64,000 nt of DNA from Pseudomonadales bacterium (GCA_016779565.1 JADHNJ010000007.1:1-64000); one strand, 5' to 3'. Shown: positions 34,943-45,586, counted from the stretch's first letter. Program-made: numbers and translations. Notes: a model not told the origin generated them from the sequence alone.

Positions 34943-36000
34943 TCACCGTGTACCTTGAGACCGTGGATGCCGCCATTAGGATAATGTAGAAATAGCAGAT
35001 GTCTGACAGGTGAGGTCAGTTCGAAGTGCTCAAAAATATGATATCGATCTGGGTACAAGGGCGCAAAAGGCAGCAGAGGCAACCAGATGCCCGGCGCTGG
35101 GTTATGTAATTCAATGGTGAATGCTTGGTCGCCTAGGCCGTCGTCGAGGTAGCGCTGGTTTGACATATAGTCCTGAAAGTCTTCAGGAAGCGTTAGCTGT
35201 CCAGATGCTGCTTTGAGTGCCCACCGGGGTTTGTGATTTATGACCTCCACAAGGTTGTGTGTGTCGGTCAAACCAAAAAGGTGGCAAGATAAAGGTGCGT
35301 TCAATCGGTGCAGATAGGTATCAACCACGAATTGGCGTATTTCGATCGGGGACGGAAAACTGAAAACCGCTTGCTCTCCAAAACCGCTTCGAGCGGACTC
35401 CCAGCCCTTCATATGTTGTTCGAGCCGCTTGCCACGGACGGCGTCCCTTGGGTGTCCATAATGATCGTTGGACACAAAGGAGATGTCTGCATCCTCAAGG
35501 AGGTTATGTCGCTCAGACCACTGTCCGGGAGTCCCCATAAGTGCCACCCGCGCAATGCCGCCTTCCTGATGACATAGGACGAGGCAACGCTCTGCATAGG
35601 TAGGTGAGATCTGAAACTTATGGCTTTGGTCTGGAGATAATGACACTTTGGTCAGCACCTCAACGCTCGATTCGCCGTCTTCTAATATGACCGATACGGA
35701 TGGAACGTGATTGCCGGTAAACCAGGTCGTATCAATGTGTATCTCAGCAACCTGCGCGCGCGCGGTGAGTCCGAGTTTTAGATAGTGATGCGCTTTGGGG
35801 TCGAAACTAAAGCGCTGATTGGCAACGTCTATTGATGTGGCAATGTGTCGACTGGTTTCAAAGCCCCAGTACTGTGCACCCATGTGGGTAAATTGGCCTG
35901 CTCGATCCGGTGGCGCTCGGTCAAGCGCAACCTCATGAGGGTTGGTGAATGCAGAGTCGCTATAAGCAATTAAAAAGGATTCTAGGTGTTCTAACGACAT
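34930..36000 (-). CDS. alc: Allantoicase
   Basis: 'DRAGQFTHMGAQYWGFETSRH', 'WFTGNHVPSVSVI', 'WSERHNLLEDADISFVSNDHYGHPRDAVRGKRLEQHMKGWESAR'. Confidence 0.93.
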   Translation of the reverse strand: MSLEHLESFLIAYSDSAFTNPHEVALDRAPPDRAGQFTHMGAQYWGFETSRHIATSIDVANQRFSFDPKAHHYLKLGLTARAQVAEIHIDTTWFTGNHVPSVSVILEDGESSVEVLTKVSLSPDQSHKFQISPTYAERCLVLCHQEGGIARVALMGTPGQWSERHNLLEDADISFVSNDHYGHPRDAVRGKRLEQHMKGWESARSGFGEQAVFSFPSPIEIRQFVVDTYLHRLNAPLSCHLFGLTDTHNLVEVINHKPRWALKAASGQLTLPEDFQDYMSNQRYLDDGLGDQAFTIELHNPAPGIWLPLLPFAPLYPDRYHIFEHFELTSPVRHLLFLHYPNGGIHGLKVHGDYQI

Positions 36001-36488
36001 AGGCTGATAGGCTGGGAAAGCAAGACTTCATCGCAGTTTGGCGTCGTTCCTTGGGCATCAATGACAAGCACGTCGCCTTGCTGTTCAAACGCCAAGTGGT
36101 AATGATGCCAAGTCCCCGGTTTATAGTTTATGCCTTGTCCAGGAGATGACAGAAAAGCGCAAATATCAGTCTCTGAAAGTTCACCAGGGGGCGCAACTGC
36201 AATGATGAAACGAGTATCGTCCAGCGGGATAAACGCCTGACTTGTGTGAGGATGACGCTCTAATGCTGTGATGTTGAGGGGTAATTGCCAGCCTTTGCTG
36301 CGAAAGATACTAAGGTCGGGTGATAAACCTGGCGCCGATAAACACAAGTCGGCAAGTCCACCAAATCGTTGAGTATTACCCGCATTAATTGAGACGGGTG
36401 TGCGATTAAGATCCAAAGCGATGACATCACCGAAAGGTTCAAAGGCTGATGCGGTTAAAGGTTCGAGTTGAAGCGTCTTTATGGTCAT
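35991..36488 (-). CDS. allA: Ureidoglycolate lyase
   Basis: 'LQLEPLTASAFEPFGDVIAL', 'ALERHPHTSQAFIPLDDTRFIIAVAPPG', 'YKPGTWHHYHLAFEQQGDVLVID'. Confidence 0.93.
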   Translation of the reverse strand: MTIKTLQLEPLTASAFEPFGDVIALDLNRTPVSINAGNTQRFGGLADLCLSAPGLSPDLSIFRSKGWQLPLNITALERHPHTSQAFIPLDDTRFIIAVAPPGELSETDICAFLSSPGQGINYKPGTWHHYHLAFEQQGDVLVIDAQGTTPNCDEVLLSQPISLCR

Positions 36489-36625
36489 GAGCGGCTGGAT
36501 TACATTAGCGACTGGTATGCCGGGATCGTATCACAAATGGCAAAGTGCCAACCGCAGATTAGCGGCGTAAACATCTACCTTTAGACACTGTTTCTGCACT
36601 GGATGGGACGATTAAGGTAGCCGCC

Positions 36626-37759
36626 CTAAATGCCAAGGTCTAGTAGGTTGTAATCTTGAAGGTTAGCGCGTGCGGCTTCGTTCCACTCAAATTTGTGCGC
36701 CTTAAGGGGTTGGTAAGCATACGGCTCCTCCTCTGGTCTGCGCTTTACACGGGCAGAAATTGCGTAGCCGATCACTTTTGATCGTTTAAATATTCGCGCT
36801 TCATCATAGACCTCAGAGGCGCTATGTATGCCGTTGCCCTTTGCGCCGAGTACCGATTGTCGACGATGGAAACCAAAGTTAATCGTCACTCGAGGCTTAA
36901 CTGATGTATTGGCAAAACTGCCGTGCACGGCTTGACGATTACAAATCGCGACATCGCCTGGCTTGCAAATAAGCGGAACCGCATCATTCAAACGATCCGA
37001 TCCGGAATCCGCCACTAACGCTTTGATATCTGCCTTGCCGCCGTGAGATCCTGGTAAAATCCACAGGCCATTATCTGCGTCGCAACCGTAAAGTTGTGCC
37101 ATGAAATTGAAACCATGGGTGCCAGAGTCAAAATCTGGGCGATCCCACTGGGTGGTGCCATCTTGATGCCATGCAACCGACCCGCCGAATCGAGGTTGCT
37201 TGATCCAGATGGCCTCATTGAAGGGAGCAAAATCAGGACCGTTAACGGCCTCTGCCACCGCTAGCAATCCGGGGTGACCATACAGCCTCAGGCAAGCATC
37301 GGAGAACTGCAAGGATCCCAGCACGATTTGCAGGACATGTTTCGGCGCATCAGTGGGTACAACGGGTTCGTGCATCTTAACGGGATGCCGACCATCGTTT
37401 CTTTCTGTCCCTCCCACCGGATCACTCAAAGGAGCGACCCAACCAAAGTTCTTGCCTTTAAGCTCTGCTCCCAGGGCTGGTCGTCCATGAATATCGGTTA
37501 AGGACTTAGGGCCAGACGGAGCTCTGTTTTGAAGGTCGGCCATGTCCGCTTCAATGTCGGCTAGTTCGTGGCTATCTAGCACGTTTTCAAAAACATAAAA
37601 GCCGTGGGCTAAATAGGATGCCATGAAAGTTTGATCGAGTCTGCCGGTCTCATCAAATTGGATGGGGCCACGATTGTCTAGTTTCAGTGCCCGCTCGGTT
37701 CCTGCGAGTCGATAGTCCTGTAAGGCTTGCTCAGACAACGCGTCAAAAGTTTGAGTCAT
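36626..37759 (-). CDS. Phytanoyl-CoA dioxygenase (PhyH) family Fe/2OG oxygenase
   Basis: 'VAWHQDGTTQWD' (HxD), 'WILPGSHGGKADI', 'DVAICNRQAVHGSFANTSVKPRVTINFGFHRR'. Confidence 0.9.
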   Translation of the reverse strand: MTQTFDALSEQALQDYRLAGTERALKLDNRGPIQFDETGRLDQTFMASYLAHGFYVFENVLDSHELADIEADMADLQNRAPSGPKSLTDIHGRPALGAELKGKNFGWVAPLSDPVGGTERNDGRHPVKMHEPVVPTDAPKHVLQIVLGSLQFSDACLRLYGHPGLLAVAEAVNGPDFAPFNEAIWIKQPRFGGSVAWHQDGTTQWDRPDFDSGTHGFNFMAQLYGCDADNGLWILPGSHGGKADIKALVADSGSDRLNDAVPLICKPGDVAICNRQAVHGSFANTSVKPRVTINFGFHRRQSVLGAKGNGIHSASEVYDEARIFKRSKVIGYAISARVKRRPEEEPYAYQPLKAHKFEWNEAARANLQDYNLLDLGI

Positions 37760-37917
37760 AAGAAACAGATAAAAGATTTGTTTCGATGATGCCCCGCTCG
37801 AGCGATGAACGCAACCGCTGGTGGTCGGTTGGACAGCTCAACCTTTTCACTATGGCGTTTTCTCATGATCTAAGGCCTAAACAGAACTGAATAGCGTTTA
37901 GGTGGCGGGCGGCTTTT

Positions 37918-39486
37918 TTAAGGCGCTTTCGCGGCGCCGAACATTTCATCGAGATGGGTTTGAGGCAGCGGTTGCGTGAGTTTCGACACGAATACGGTGG
38001 CAATAACCGAGGCAATCTCGCCGATCACCGCGCAAGAATAAGGATTCGGGCCTTCTCGATAGAGCCACTCGGCAGCTGTCAATAACCACTGATTTGAAAA
38101 CCACTCAGGATTCACCAATTGAGCGTGGGCGACAATAAACACCCCAAATCCTGCGAGTAACCCCGATACAGCGCCCGCAAAGGTGACCCCTCGCCATAAG
38201 GCACCAACCACCAGTGGCCCGGCAAATGCTGCCATCATGCCGCCAACGCCGATCCATACAATTAAGCTGACATTAATGTCCATTAAAAACCAGGCCATCA
38301 CCATGCAGATGATCAGCACCACGACCGTTGAAACCCTCGAAATCATTAAAATTCGTTGATCTAAGTGCTCTGGGTCGAGGTCAGGATGCAACCAGGGTGC
38401 AAGGGTTCTTCGGTAGATATCATTGGCAATAATTTGTGAGGAAGAAACCACTAAGCCATCGGCCGTACTCATAACGGCAGAAAGAACGCCAATACCGACT
38501 AGGGCTGCCAACCAGGTTGGAAAGATTTCAATGAAGACCAGCGGTAGCGCTTGATTCGGGTTCGCGCCATCGGCATATAGAGCATCACCAAAATAGGCTC
38601 TTGCCAACAAACCGCCAAGACCTAGCATGCCGAGGGTGAGTCCAAACAGGGCGGCTAGTTTGACGAATTGAAAGCGATCTTTCGTTGAGTCTAATGCCCA
38701 GAGTTTATTCCCCAGATGGGGCAGTAGTCCTAAGGGCATGTGTGCAAAAGCGATTACAAAGATTGACCACCAAGAGTGATAGAGCGGCGTATTGGCATTC
38801 AGAGCGGTTGTTAGAGCAGGGTCTTGAGCTGATAGGTTCTCGATCATGCCCGAAAAGCCGCCATCAACGCCATAACCCACGACCGTCAGTACAATCACTA
38901 CGAGCGCTAACACTAGCATCAGAGCGCCTTGTGCGCCGTCGGTTAAAATGTCTGCATGAGCGCCACCTAATACAACGTAAACAAGCAACACGATGGTGGT
39001 AATGACCAGTGCCCAGTCGGCGTCGAGACCAAGCATGATTTCAAACATGACCACCCCTGAGACCAGTTGGCCGGCAAGGTAAAAAAATAGAACGAGGGAT
39101 AACAGCGAGACAGCCAGTCGCATAAATTCGGACTGATACCGGTCGCCAAGATATTCGGGAATGGATCGATTACCAAAGCGATTGCCTGAGGTGGCAATCA
39201 ATCGCATCGAAATCAAGATGCCAACATAGACGCCAATGGGATACAGAAAATTACCCCAATTCGCTGCCAATCCCCATTCATAGCTGAGCGCAGGGCTGCC
39301 CAAAAAGGTCGCACCGCTGGCGGTGGAGGCGGCAAAGGCCAGGGCTAAAAAAAAGGGGCCGTAGGCGCCTCTTGCTGTCGCAAAATCATCAGCATGTTTG
39401 ATTTGACGCTGAGCATAAAAGCCGATGCCAATCATTGCGCTGATGTAGAGCACCAGAAATACCCAAGACCATTCTGTGAGACTCAT
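37918..39486 (-). CDS. Sodium:solute symporter (SSS family)
   Basis: 'GIGFYAQRQIKHADDFATARGAYGPFFLALAFAASTASGATFLGSPALSYEWG', 'GVLSAVMSTADGLVVSSSQIIANDIYRR'; probable start MSLTEWS. Confidence 0.9.
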   Translation of the reverse strand: MSLTEWSWVFLVLYISAMIGIGFYAQRQIKHADDFATARGAYGPFFLALAFAASTASGATFLGSPALSYEWGLAANWGNFLYPIGVYVGILISMRLIATSGNRFGNRSIPEYLGDRYQSEFMRLAVSLLSLVLFFYLAGQLVSGVVMFEIMLGLDADWALVITTIVLLVYVVLGGAHADILTDGAQGALMLVLALVVIVLTVVGYGVDGGFSGMIENLSAQDPALTTALNANTPLYHSWWSIFVIAFAHMPLGLLPHLGNKLWALDSTKDRFQFVKLAALFGLTLGMLGLGGLLARAYFGDALYADGANPNQALPLVFIEIFPTWLAALVGIGVLSAVMSTADGLVVSSSQIIANDIYRRTLAPWLHPDLDPEHLDQRILMISRVSTVVVLIICMVMAWFLMDINVSLIVWIGVGGMMAAFAGPLVVGALWRGVTFAGAVSGLLAGFGVFIVAHAQLVNPEWFSNQWLLTAAEWLYREGPNPYSCAVIGEIASVIATVFVSKLTQPLPQTHLDEMFGAAKAP

Positions 39487-39603
39487 AACCACCCCCAATG
39501 AGGATTCAAGCATGTTTAAGTGCTTAAGAGCAACGGCCCTCATGATTGCCTTCGGGCTCATTCCCTAAACTTATCGACCATCATTGCACGGTAGACGTCG
39601 CTA

Positions 39604-42141
39604 GTGAGAAGGCTCATGATTAATCATAAGGGGAATAAAAGTATGAAGAATGCAGCTGCAAGCTTTGGCCTATTGGCCAGCGGGCTAATAGCCTCGCTGT
39701 GCGTAATCGCATCGACAAACGCAGAGCCAGGGACGCAAAAGGTTATCGGGTATCTGGACAACATACCCATGCACGAGATTAGCTTGCAAACCTTCGAAGA
39801 CGCTGAGGTTGGGCTTCAGATTGATGGCCAGGTGGATGAGCTAATTTGGGGAAATTTACCAACTTACAATAATATGATTGTCGCGGTACCAGGGACCGGA
39901 GAACCGGGTGAATTTCCCACTGAGATAAGAATGTTTGCGACGGAGAAGGGCTTTTACGTATCGGCTGTCATGAGACAGCCGAAAGAGACCTTGGTTCGGC
40001 GATTGACCCCTCGTGATCAGTTTATCGATCGAGATACCTTTGGATTTACATTAGACACGACGGGCCAAGGACTTTTTGCTTATTGGTTTATCGTTGCGCT
40101 GGGCGATCCTGTGATGGATGGCAAAGTTCTACCGGAAAGACGCTATACCAACGATTGGGATGGACCATGGCAAGGCAAGACCGCAACCCTGGCCGATGGT
40201 TGGAGCGTTGAGATGTATCTACCTTGGTCAATGATGAATCTTCCGGAGGCGGAGGACGTGAGAACCATAGGGTTTGCTGCTAGCCGTCAGGTATCAAGTT
40301 CAAATGAGCGTTATCAATGGCCGGGGCATGCTTATTCTTCGCCTCAGTTTGTGTCTGCACTGAATGCTTTTAAGGTCCAAGGCGTTGAACCCAGAAGTCA
40401 GTGGAGTCTCATTCCGTTCCTGTCCGGGACTTTAGATCAAGCTCGAGAGGACAATGACGCGCGTGCCGGGGTTGATATCACTTGGCAGCCGAGTGCATTG
40501 CTCGCAATGAATGCGACGGTTAATCCAGATTTTGGTTCGGTAGAAGCCGACGATGTCGTATTAAACCTGACTGCGCTCGAGACCTTCTTTCCTGAAAAAC
40601 GATTGTTTTTTCTTGAGGGTAGTGAGGTGTTCGAAACAACCCCTCGAGCGAATTCTGGTAATGCTTTAAGAGAGACCACCAACGAAAATTTTGCGACGAC
40701 CTCACGCAGGGTGTTTGTTACAGACTTCCTGCCAGCACCAATTAGTCTAATTAATACTCGTCGGATTGGTGGTACAGCAAATCAAGTATCAGTTCCTAAT
40801 GGATTGGTGCCCGATCGAGGCGAGCGAGATTTGCCAACGAATCTGTTGGGTGCGGTAAAGCTTACTGGGGGTAGTGGCGGCTTCAGGTATGGAGTGTTAT
40901 CCGCAATCGAGGACGATGTGTCTTGGCGAGCCAAGGGACTTGACCCGGCGATCAAGGAGATTAATACGCCGGGGCGCGATTTTACGGTGATGCGTTTGCT
41001 TTACGAACGATCCGGTGAGCATCGATGGGGCGTTGGGTTCTTGGGGACTGACGTCGAAGGGCCGCTTTACAACGCCTCTGTGCAGGGCATCGATATGCAT
41101 TATGGCCTAGGTAGCGGTCTCTTCGGCGCGGATTTGCAGCTCATAGAAAGTGATCGCGCGGGTATAACTGGACGGGGCGGCATCTTAGATTTCCGATATG
41201 CACCAAGCTCAGTGTTTCAGCATAAATTAGAATACGAGTATTTTGATACCAACATTAATATTAATGATCTGGGGTTTTTGCGCAGAAATAACTATCGGGG
41301 CGCACGTTACATTTTAAGTTATGCCTATCCCAAGCCTGGTCGGTGGATCCAATCTCGTCGTGGTACTTTAGTGGTGCAGCATCAGGAAAACGTGAGTGAT
41401 GGGCAAGTGGTTGACCAAGGCATGTATTGGCGAAATACGCTGGTACTCAAGGGGCGCAATACACTTCGAACGGCTGTTGGCTATTTGCCCAAGCGGTATG
41501 AAGACCGCAATAGCCGCGGTAACGGCGCTTATCAGTCCGACGATAGGATTTGGTTAAATCTGCTGTGGTCCACCGACGCGAGTCGAACTTTTAGTGTCTC
41601 TAGCAGTTTCGGAGGGCTGCAAGAGGATCTGGGCGATTGGACGCTGAAGGCCTCGCTGGGTGTGACTGCGAGAATTTCAGATAGCTTATATTTTGATGCA
41701 GATCTTGCCTACAAGCGGCGCAAAGGTTGGCTTGTTTATCAAGGGGGGCGATCGTTTGGTGCCTTTAACGGTACCGATTTACAACCTGGTTTTGATCTTA
41801 ATTGGTTTATGGCGGCGAATCATCAATTGAAATTGAGTTTTCAATGGGCCGGTGTCAAAGCCTATGAGCAATCTTCCTACGTTGTGCCTTTAGGAGATGG
41901 ACCTTTGGTTCGGCAAATAACCGAGATGCCTCCGAGAGACTTTACGGTTAGCCTGTTGACCACCCAAATTCGATATCGCTGGGAGATTGCGCCTCTGACC
42001 GATTTCTATGTTGTCTACAATCGAGGTAATCAATTACCTGCTTCAGCGCCTGATGAGTTTAGTGAGCTGCTAAGCAAAGGGTTTCAAGACCCTGTGGTGA
42101 GTAGCTTAGTTGTGAAGTTACGGTATCGGTTTGGCAGCTGA
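39604..42141 (+). CDS. Exported DUF5916-like protein (family 9 carbohydrate-binding-like N-terminus, outer-membrane-barrel-like C-terminus)
   Basis: 'GLQIDGQVDELIWGNLPTYNNM', 'SLIPFLSG', 'VNPDFGSVEADDVVLNLTALETFFPEKRLFFLEGSEVF', repetitive beta-rich C-terminus ending 'VKLRYRFGS'. Confidence 0.8.
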   Translation: MRRLMINHKGNKSMKNAAASFGLLASGLIASLCVIASTNAEPGTQKVIGYLDNIPMHEISLQTFEDAEVGLQIDGQVDELIWGNLPTYNNMIVAVPGTGEPGEFPTEIRMFATEKGFYVSAVMRQPKETLVRRLTPRDQFIDRDTFGFTLDTTGQGLFAYWFIVALGDPVMDGKVLPERRYTNDWDGPWQGKTATLADGWSVEMYLPWSMMNLPEAEDVRTIGFAASRQVSSSNERYQWPGHAYSSPQFVSALNAFKVQGVEPRSQWSLIPFLSGTLDQAREDNDARAGVDITWQPSALLAMNATVNPDFGSVEADDVVLNLTALETFFPEKRLFFLEGSEVFETTPRANSGNALRETTNENFATTSRRVFVTDFLPAPISLINTRRIGGTANQVSVPNGLVPDRGERDLPTNLLGAVKLTGGSGGFRYGVLSAIEDDVSWRAKGLDPAIKEINTPGRDFTVMRLLYERSGEHRWGVGFLGTDVEGPLYNASVQGIDMHYGLGSGLFGADLQLIESDRAGITGRGGILDFRYAPSSVFQHKLEYEYFDTNININDLGFLRRNNYRGARYILSYAYPKPGRWIQSRRGTLVVQHQENVSDGQVVDQGMYWRNTLVLKGRNTLRTAVGYLPKRYEDRNSRGNGAYQSDDRIWLNLLWSTDASRTFSVSSSFGGLQEDLGDWTLKASLGVTARISDSLYFDADLAYKRRKGWLVYQGGRSFGAFNGTDLQPGFDLNWFMAANHQLKLSFQWAGVKAYEQSSYVVPLGDGPLVRQITEMPPRDFTVSLLTTQIRYRWEIAPLTDFYVVYNRGNQLPASAPDEFSELLSKGFQDPVVSSLVVKLRYRFGS

Positions 42142-42701
42142 CGAGGAGCTCGTTGGTGTCAGTGCAGCAAATGGGACGCGGAGCCATTGCCTGGCTAATA
42201 AGCATTCAGATTGTTGCTAGGCCAAGGGATGCTGAGGCTTACCCGAGCCTCGCGTCAATGGGCGAAAAGCTTGACGGACTTGATCAGTCGCAATTTCTAT
42301 AGGCCTCACCGCTGGGAGCGAGGCCAGAAACTAAGGCTGGGATGTGGGCGTGGTCATAGTAGCGTCGTAAATATCGGATCGGTAAGTAGATAGGATCATA
42401 CCATTAAGGCCTCGAGTCAAGATTAACAAAGTAAGCCCCGTTGTGCGGCGCAACAGTAAATCGATTTGCTGTTTTAACTTGGGGACCCTTGGGGGATGTG
42501 CTGGCCCTGATCCCGTGAGCAATAGTGTGTCGGCTGGCGACGTGGCGCCTGATGGGTTTGGTCAAATAGGTTAGCGATGATAGAGGTAGTTCGCAGTAGG
42601 GAACGCGCTCAGGCGCTGCTTACGAGGTCGTCCTCGCTTAAAGGTGCCACTTGCCCTTGGCTTTAAGCCTAGAGGGCGCCTTCGCGTCGGGTAGGAAATA
42701 C

Positions 42702-43103
42702 TTAGTCCTCATTGCCGAACATCAAGAGGAAATCGCTGATGGGAAATCGTTCGCCTGCCATTTTCGCAGACTCTAAAATACGATTAAGAGCGTCAGAATG
42801 AATCGTTTCGGCTTCACGATAACCCATGGACCAATCCGGAAAAAAACGCGCGCTGATTTCATCCTCGAACAAAATGCTGAGAATCTCGTGTCTTGGATCT
42901 TGTTCTATGCGGCGGTAAATATGGCCGACCTGTTGTTCCTCACCTTCGATGAGTTGTAAAAAATATTGGTTATGATGGAGTAACGCGCCTGTCACATTGA
43001 CGGTAGTATTGTTGGCTCGGCAGGTTTGAAGTAATGCCTCAAGATCGGTCGCTTTGAACGGACTATTCGCGCGGCTTAGGTATGTTTTGCTCACTAAAAT
43101 CAT
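42702..43103 (-). CDS. Short BLUF-domain blue-light photoreceptor
   Basis: 'NVTGALLHHNQYFLQLIEGEEQQVGHIYRRIEQDPRHEILSIL' and 'FFPDWSMGY'; Tyr8, Asn32, Gln50, Trp91 fall at the PixD (Slr1694) positions without gaps. Confidence 0.92.
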   Translation of the reverse strand: MILVSKTYLSRANSPFKATDLEALLQTCRANNTTVNVTGALLHHNQYFLQLIEGEEQQVGHIYRRIEQDPRHEILSILFEDEISARFFPDWSMGYREAETIHSDALNRILESAKMAGERFPISDFLLMFGNED

Positions 43104-43348
43104 AGGCGAATCCGCGTCTTAGGCTGTTTCCAGGGCACCGTGTAAGCGTTAACCCTATCTTAAACCAAGGTTGCGACCAGGAAGTCCAGCTGTGCAAAAA
43201 AGTAAGGTCAGTCTGGATAGTTTAGCGAAAAAGTGGTGTTTTACCCAAGTCTTGATCGGGTGCTTGAAAATGCCCAACGCTTCCCCTGTCAATGGCAAGA
43301 TAGGCTATTGCAAATTGCGAGCTACGTTAAACAGAAAGGAGAGTTGAT

Positions 43349-44563
43349 TTGGATATCGATCCAAAGGCGGCGGGCATGTCAGCGCAGCGCCTGGAGCGCT
43401 TAACGGCGCATCTCGAAAATCAGTATTTACAGCCCGAGAAGATAGCCGGTTGCCAGGTGCTTGTGGCACGTCGAGGCAAAATCGCGTATTTCAGATCCTT
43501 AGGGTTTGCTGATTTAGCGGATCGAAGACCCATTGAAGACGACACCCTGTTCCGCATCTATTCGATGACCAAACCCATCACGTCGATCGCGCTCATGCAG
43601 CTCTACGAGCGGGGCTTATTTCAGCTCAACGACCCCATCTCTAGAGTGATACCTGGTTGGCGTCGGCCCAATGTGTTTTTGGGTTTGTCAGATCATGGTG
43701 AGCTTCAGGTTGAGCCGGCAACGTCAGAAATCACCTTTCGTCAGATCCTCAGTCACACAGCCGGTCTGTCGTACGGAAATGGTAACCATCCTGTAGATAA
43801 GTTATATGCGGCTGCTGGTTTGAACGATCGGCGGCAGAGTCATCTGGCTTCTTTTGTGGAAGTGCTTGCTGAGATACCGCTTTATTATCATCCTGGCCAA
43901 GCCTGGCTGTACTCCTATGCTACTGATGTGTGTGGCTATCTTGTCGAGGCCCTATCGGGGATGGCTTTTGGTGACTATTTAAAAACGTATGTGTTCGAGC
44001 CCTTGGGGATGATCGACACGGGCTTTTATGTGCCAACAGAAAAAGTGTTTCGACTGGCGTCGAACTACGAACGTCAGTCGGATAAGACGCTACAGAGAAT
44101 CGATGCGGCTGAAACCTCGACCTATCTTGAGCCACCAACCTTTGAATCTGGGGGCGGTGGTTTAGTTAGTACCACAAAAGATTATTTTAATTTTTGCCAA
44201 ATGTTGCTGCAGGATGGGCAATTAGAGGGTGAACGTATCGTCAGTCGGCGAACGCTTGGTCTCATGAGGCAAAATCATTTGCGGCAAGGCCGAGACCTCA
44301 CTCAGATGGCGATCGGTAGTTTTTCAGAAACCGCTTATGAGGGAATAGGATTTGGATTGGGTTTTGCGATGAATTTGAATGAGGTTGCATCTGGTCAGAT
44401 TGGGGTAGATGATTTTTACTGGGGCGGGGCGGCCTCGACGATTTTCTCTGTGGACCCGAGAGAAGATCTCGTGATTTTATTTATGACGCAACTCATGCCG
44501 TCATCGACATTTAATTTTCGAGGCCAGATCAAGAATATTGTGTACGGCGCTATTGATGATTAG
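43349..44563 (+). CDS. Beta-lactamase/serine hydrolase family protein (class C fold)
   Basis: 'LFRIYSMTKPITSIALMQL' (SxxK), 'AWLYSYATDVCGYLVEALSG' (YxT/YxN-like); TTG start. Confidence 0.9.
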   Translation: MDIDPKAAGMSAQRLERLTAHLENQYLQPEKIAGCQVLVARRGKIAYFRSLGFADLADRRPIEDDTLFRIYSMTKPITSIALMQLYERGLFQLNDPISRVIPGWRRPNVFLGLSDHGELQVEPATSEITFRQILSHTAGLSYGNGNHPVDKLYAAAGLNDRRQSHLASFVEVLAEIPLYYHPGQAWLYSYATDVCGYLVEALSGMAFGDYLKTYVFEPLGMIDTGFYVPTEKVFRLASNYERQSDKTLQRIDAAETSTYLEPPTFESGGGGLVSTTKDYFNFCQMLLQDGQLEGERIVSRRTLGLMRQNHLRQGRDLTQMAIGSFSETAYEGIGFGLGFAMNLNEVASGQIGVDDFYWGGAASTIFSVDPREDLVILFMTQLMPSSTFNFRGQIKNIVYGAIDD

Positions 44564-44647
44564 GATGGAGTCCTTAGGGCAAAAAAAGACGGTTTAGGTT
44601 AGTGCTAGGGTCACAGGCTTAGATCAGCATTGTAAGAAGGGGAAACC

Positions 44648-45493
44648 ATGAGTCAGGAATTTAACACGATACGATACGAACCGGTTAAAGATGGCGTTGC
44701 ACGCATCGTCATCAGCCGCGATGAAGCGAGGAATGCGCAAAACCGAGAGATGACCTATGAGCTCAACACCGCGTTTGACCTCGCCGCCCAGGATAATGAG
44801 GTCAATGTGATTGTCTTGGCCGCTGACGGAAAGCATTTCTCTTCCGGTCATGATTTGCGTGACCGAGCTAAATTATCTGAATTTGAGACAGTAGGCACTT
44901 GGAGCGGCTTTGATCTACCCGGCTCGGAGGGGTCGATGGCGGTGGAGGAAGAAATTTACTTAGGGATGTGCTGGCGCTGGCGTAACATTCCTAAGCCGGT
45001 CATTGCGGAAGTCCAAGGTAAAGTTATCGCTGGTGGTCTGATGTTGATCTGGATTGCAGATCTTATTATTGCCAGTGATGACGCCAGTTTCTCCGATCCG
45101 GTGGTGGCTTTCGGCGTTAATGGTGTTGAGTATTTTGCCCATCCATGGGAAGTGGGTGTACGAAAAGCCAAGGAGATGTTGTTTACCGGTGAAGCTTTGT
45201 CAGCCGAAGAAGCCAAGCAGCTCGGTATGGTTAACCACGTGGTCCCAAGGGATGAGTTGACTGCCTTCACACGAGAAATGGCAACCCATATTGCCCAGCG
45301 GCCAAGCTTCGGATTGAAGCTGGCGAAGCAGTCTGTCAATCAGATGCAGGATAGCCAAGGGTTATGGACAGCGCTTCAAGCGGCGATGTCGTTGCAACAG
45401 CTCGGCCATGCAAACAATCAGCAGGTTCATGGTATGGCAGTTGATCCCAAAGGTGCAGAGATCATTCGGTCTCAGGCTCAAAGAAAAAGCTAG
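44648..45493 (+). CDS. Enoyl-CoA hydratase/isomerase family protein
   Basis: 'VARIVISRDEARNAQNREMTYELN', 'FSSGHDLRD', 'PVIAEVQGKVIAGGLMLIWIADLIIAS'. Confidence 0.92.
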   Translation: MSQEFNTIRYEPVKDGVARIVISRDEARNAQNREMTYELNTAFDLAAQDNEVNVIVLAADGKHFSSGHDLRDRAKLSEFETVGTWSGFDLPGSEGSMAVEEEIYLGMCWRWRNIPKPVIAEVQGKVIAGGLMLIWIADLIIASDDASFSDPVVAFGVNGVEYFAHPWEVGVRKAKEMLFTGEALSAEEAKQLGMVNHVVPRDELTAFTREMATHIAQRPSFGLKLAKQSVNQMQDSQGLWTALQAAMSLQQLGHANNQQVHGMAVDPKGAEIIRSQAQRKS

Positions 45494-45559
45494 CGGATGG
45501 GCGCGGGTCCTTTTAGGTCTGGACCAAAACTCAGCCCGATGGGTGAATCCCTGAAAGAA

Positions 45560-45586
45560 GGCTATAACCTTGCCAAGGTTATAGCC
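45560..45586. other. 27-bp near-perfect palindrome between convergent genes
   Basis: ggctataaccttg-c-caaggttatagcc, 13-bp arms with a 1-nt centre; no strong T tract on either side. Confidence 0.85.
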
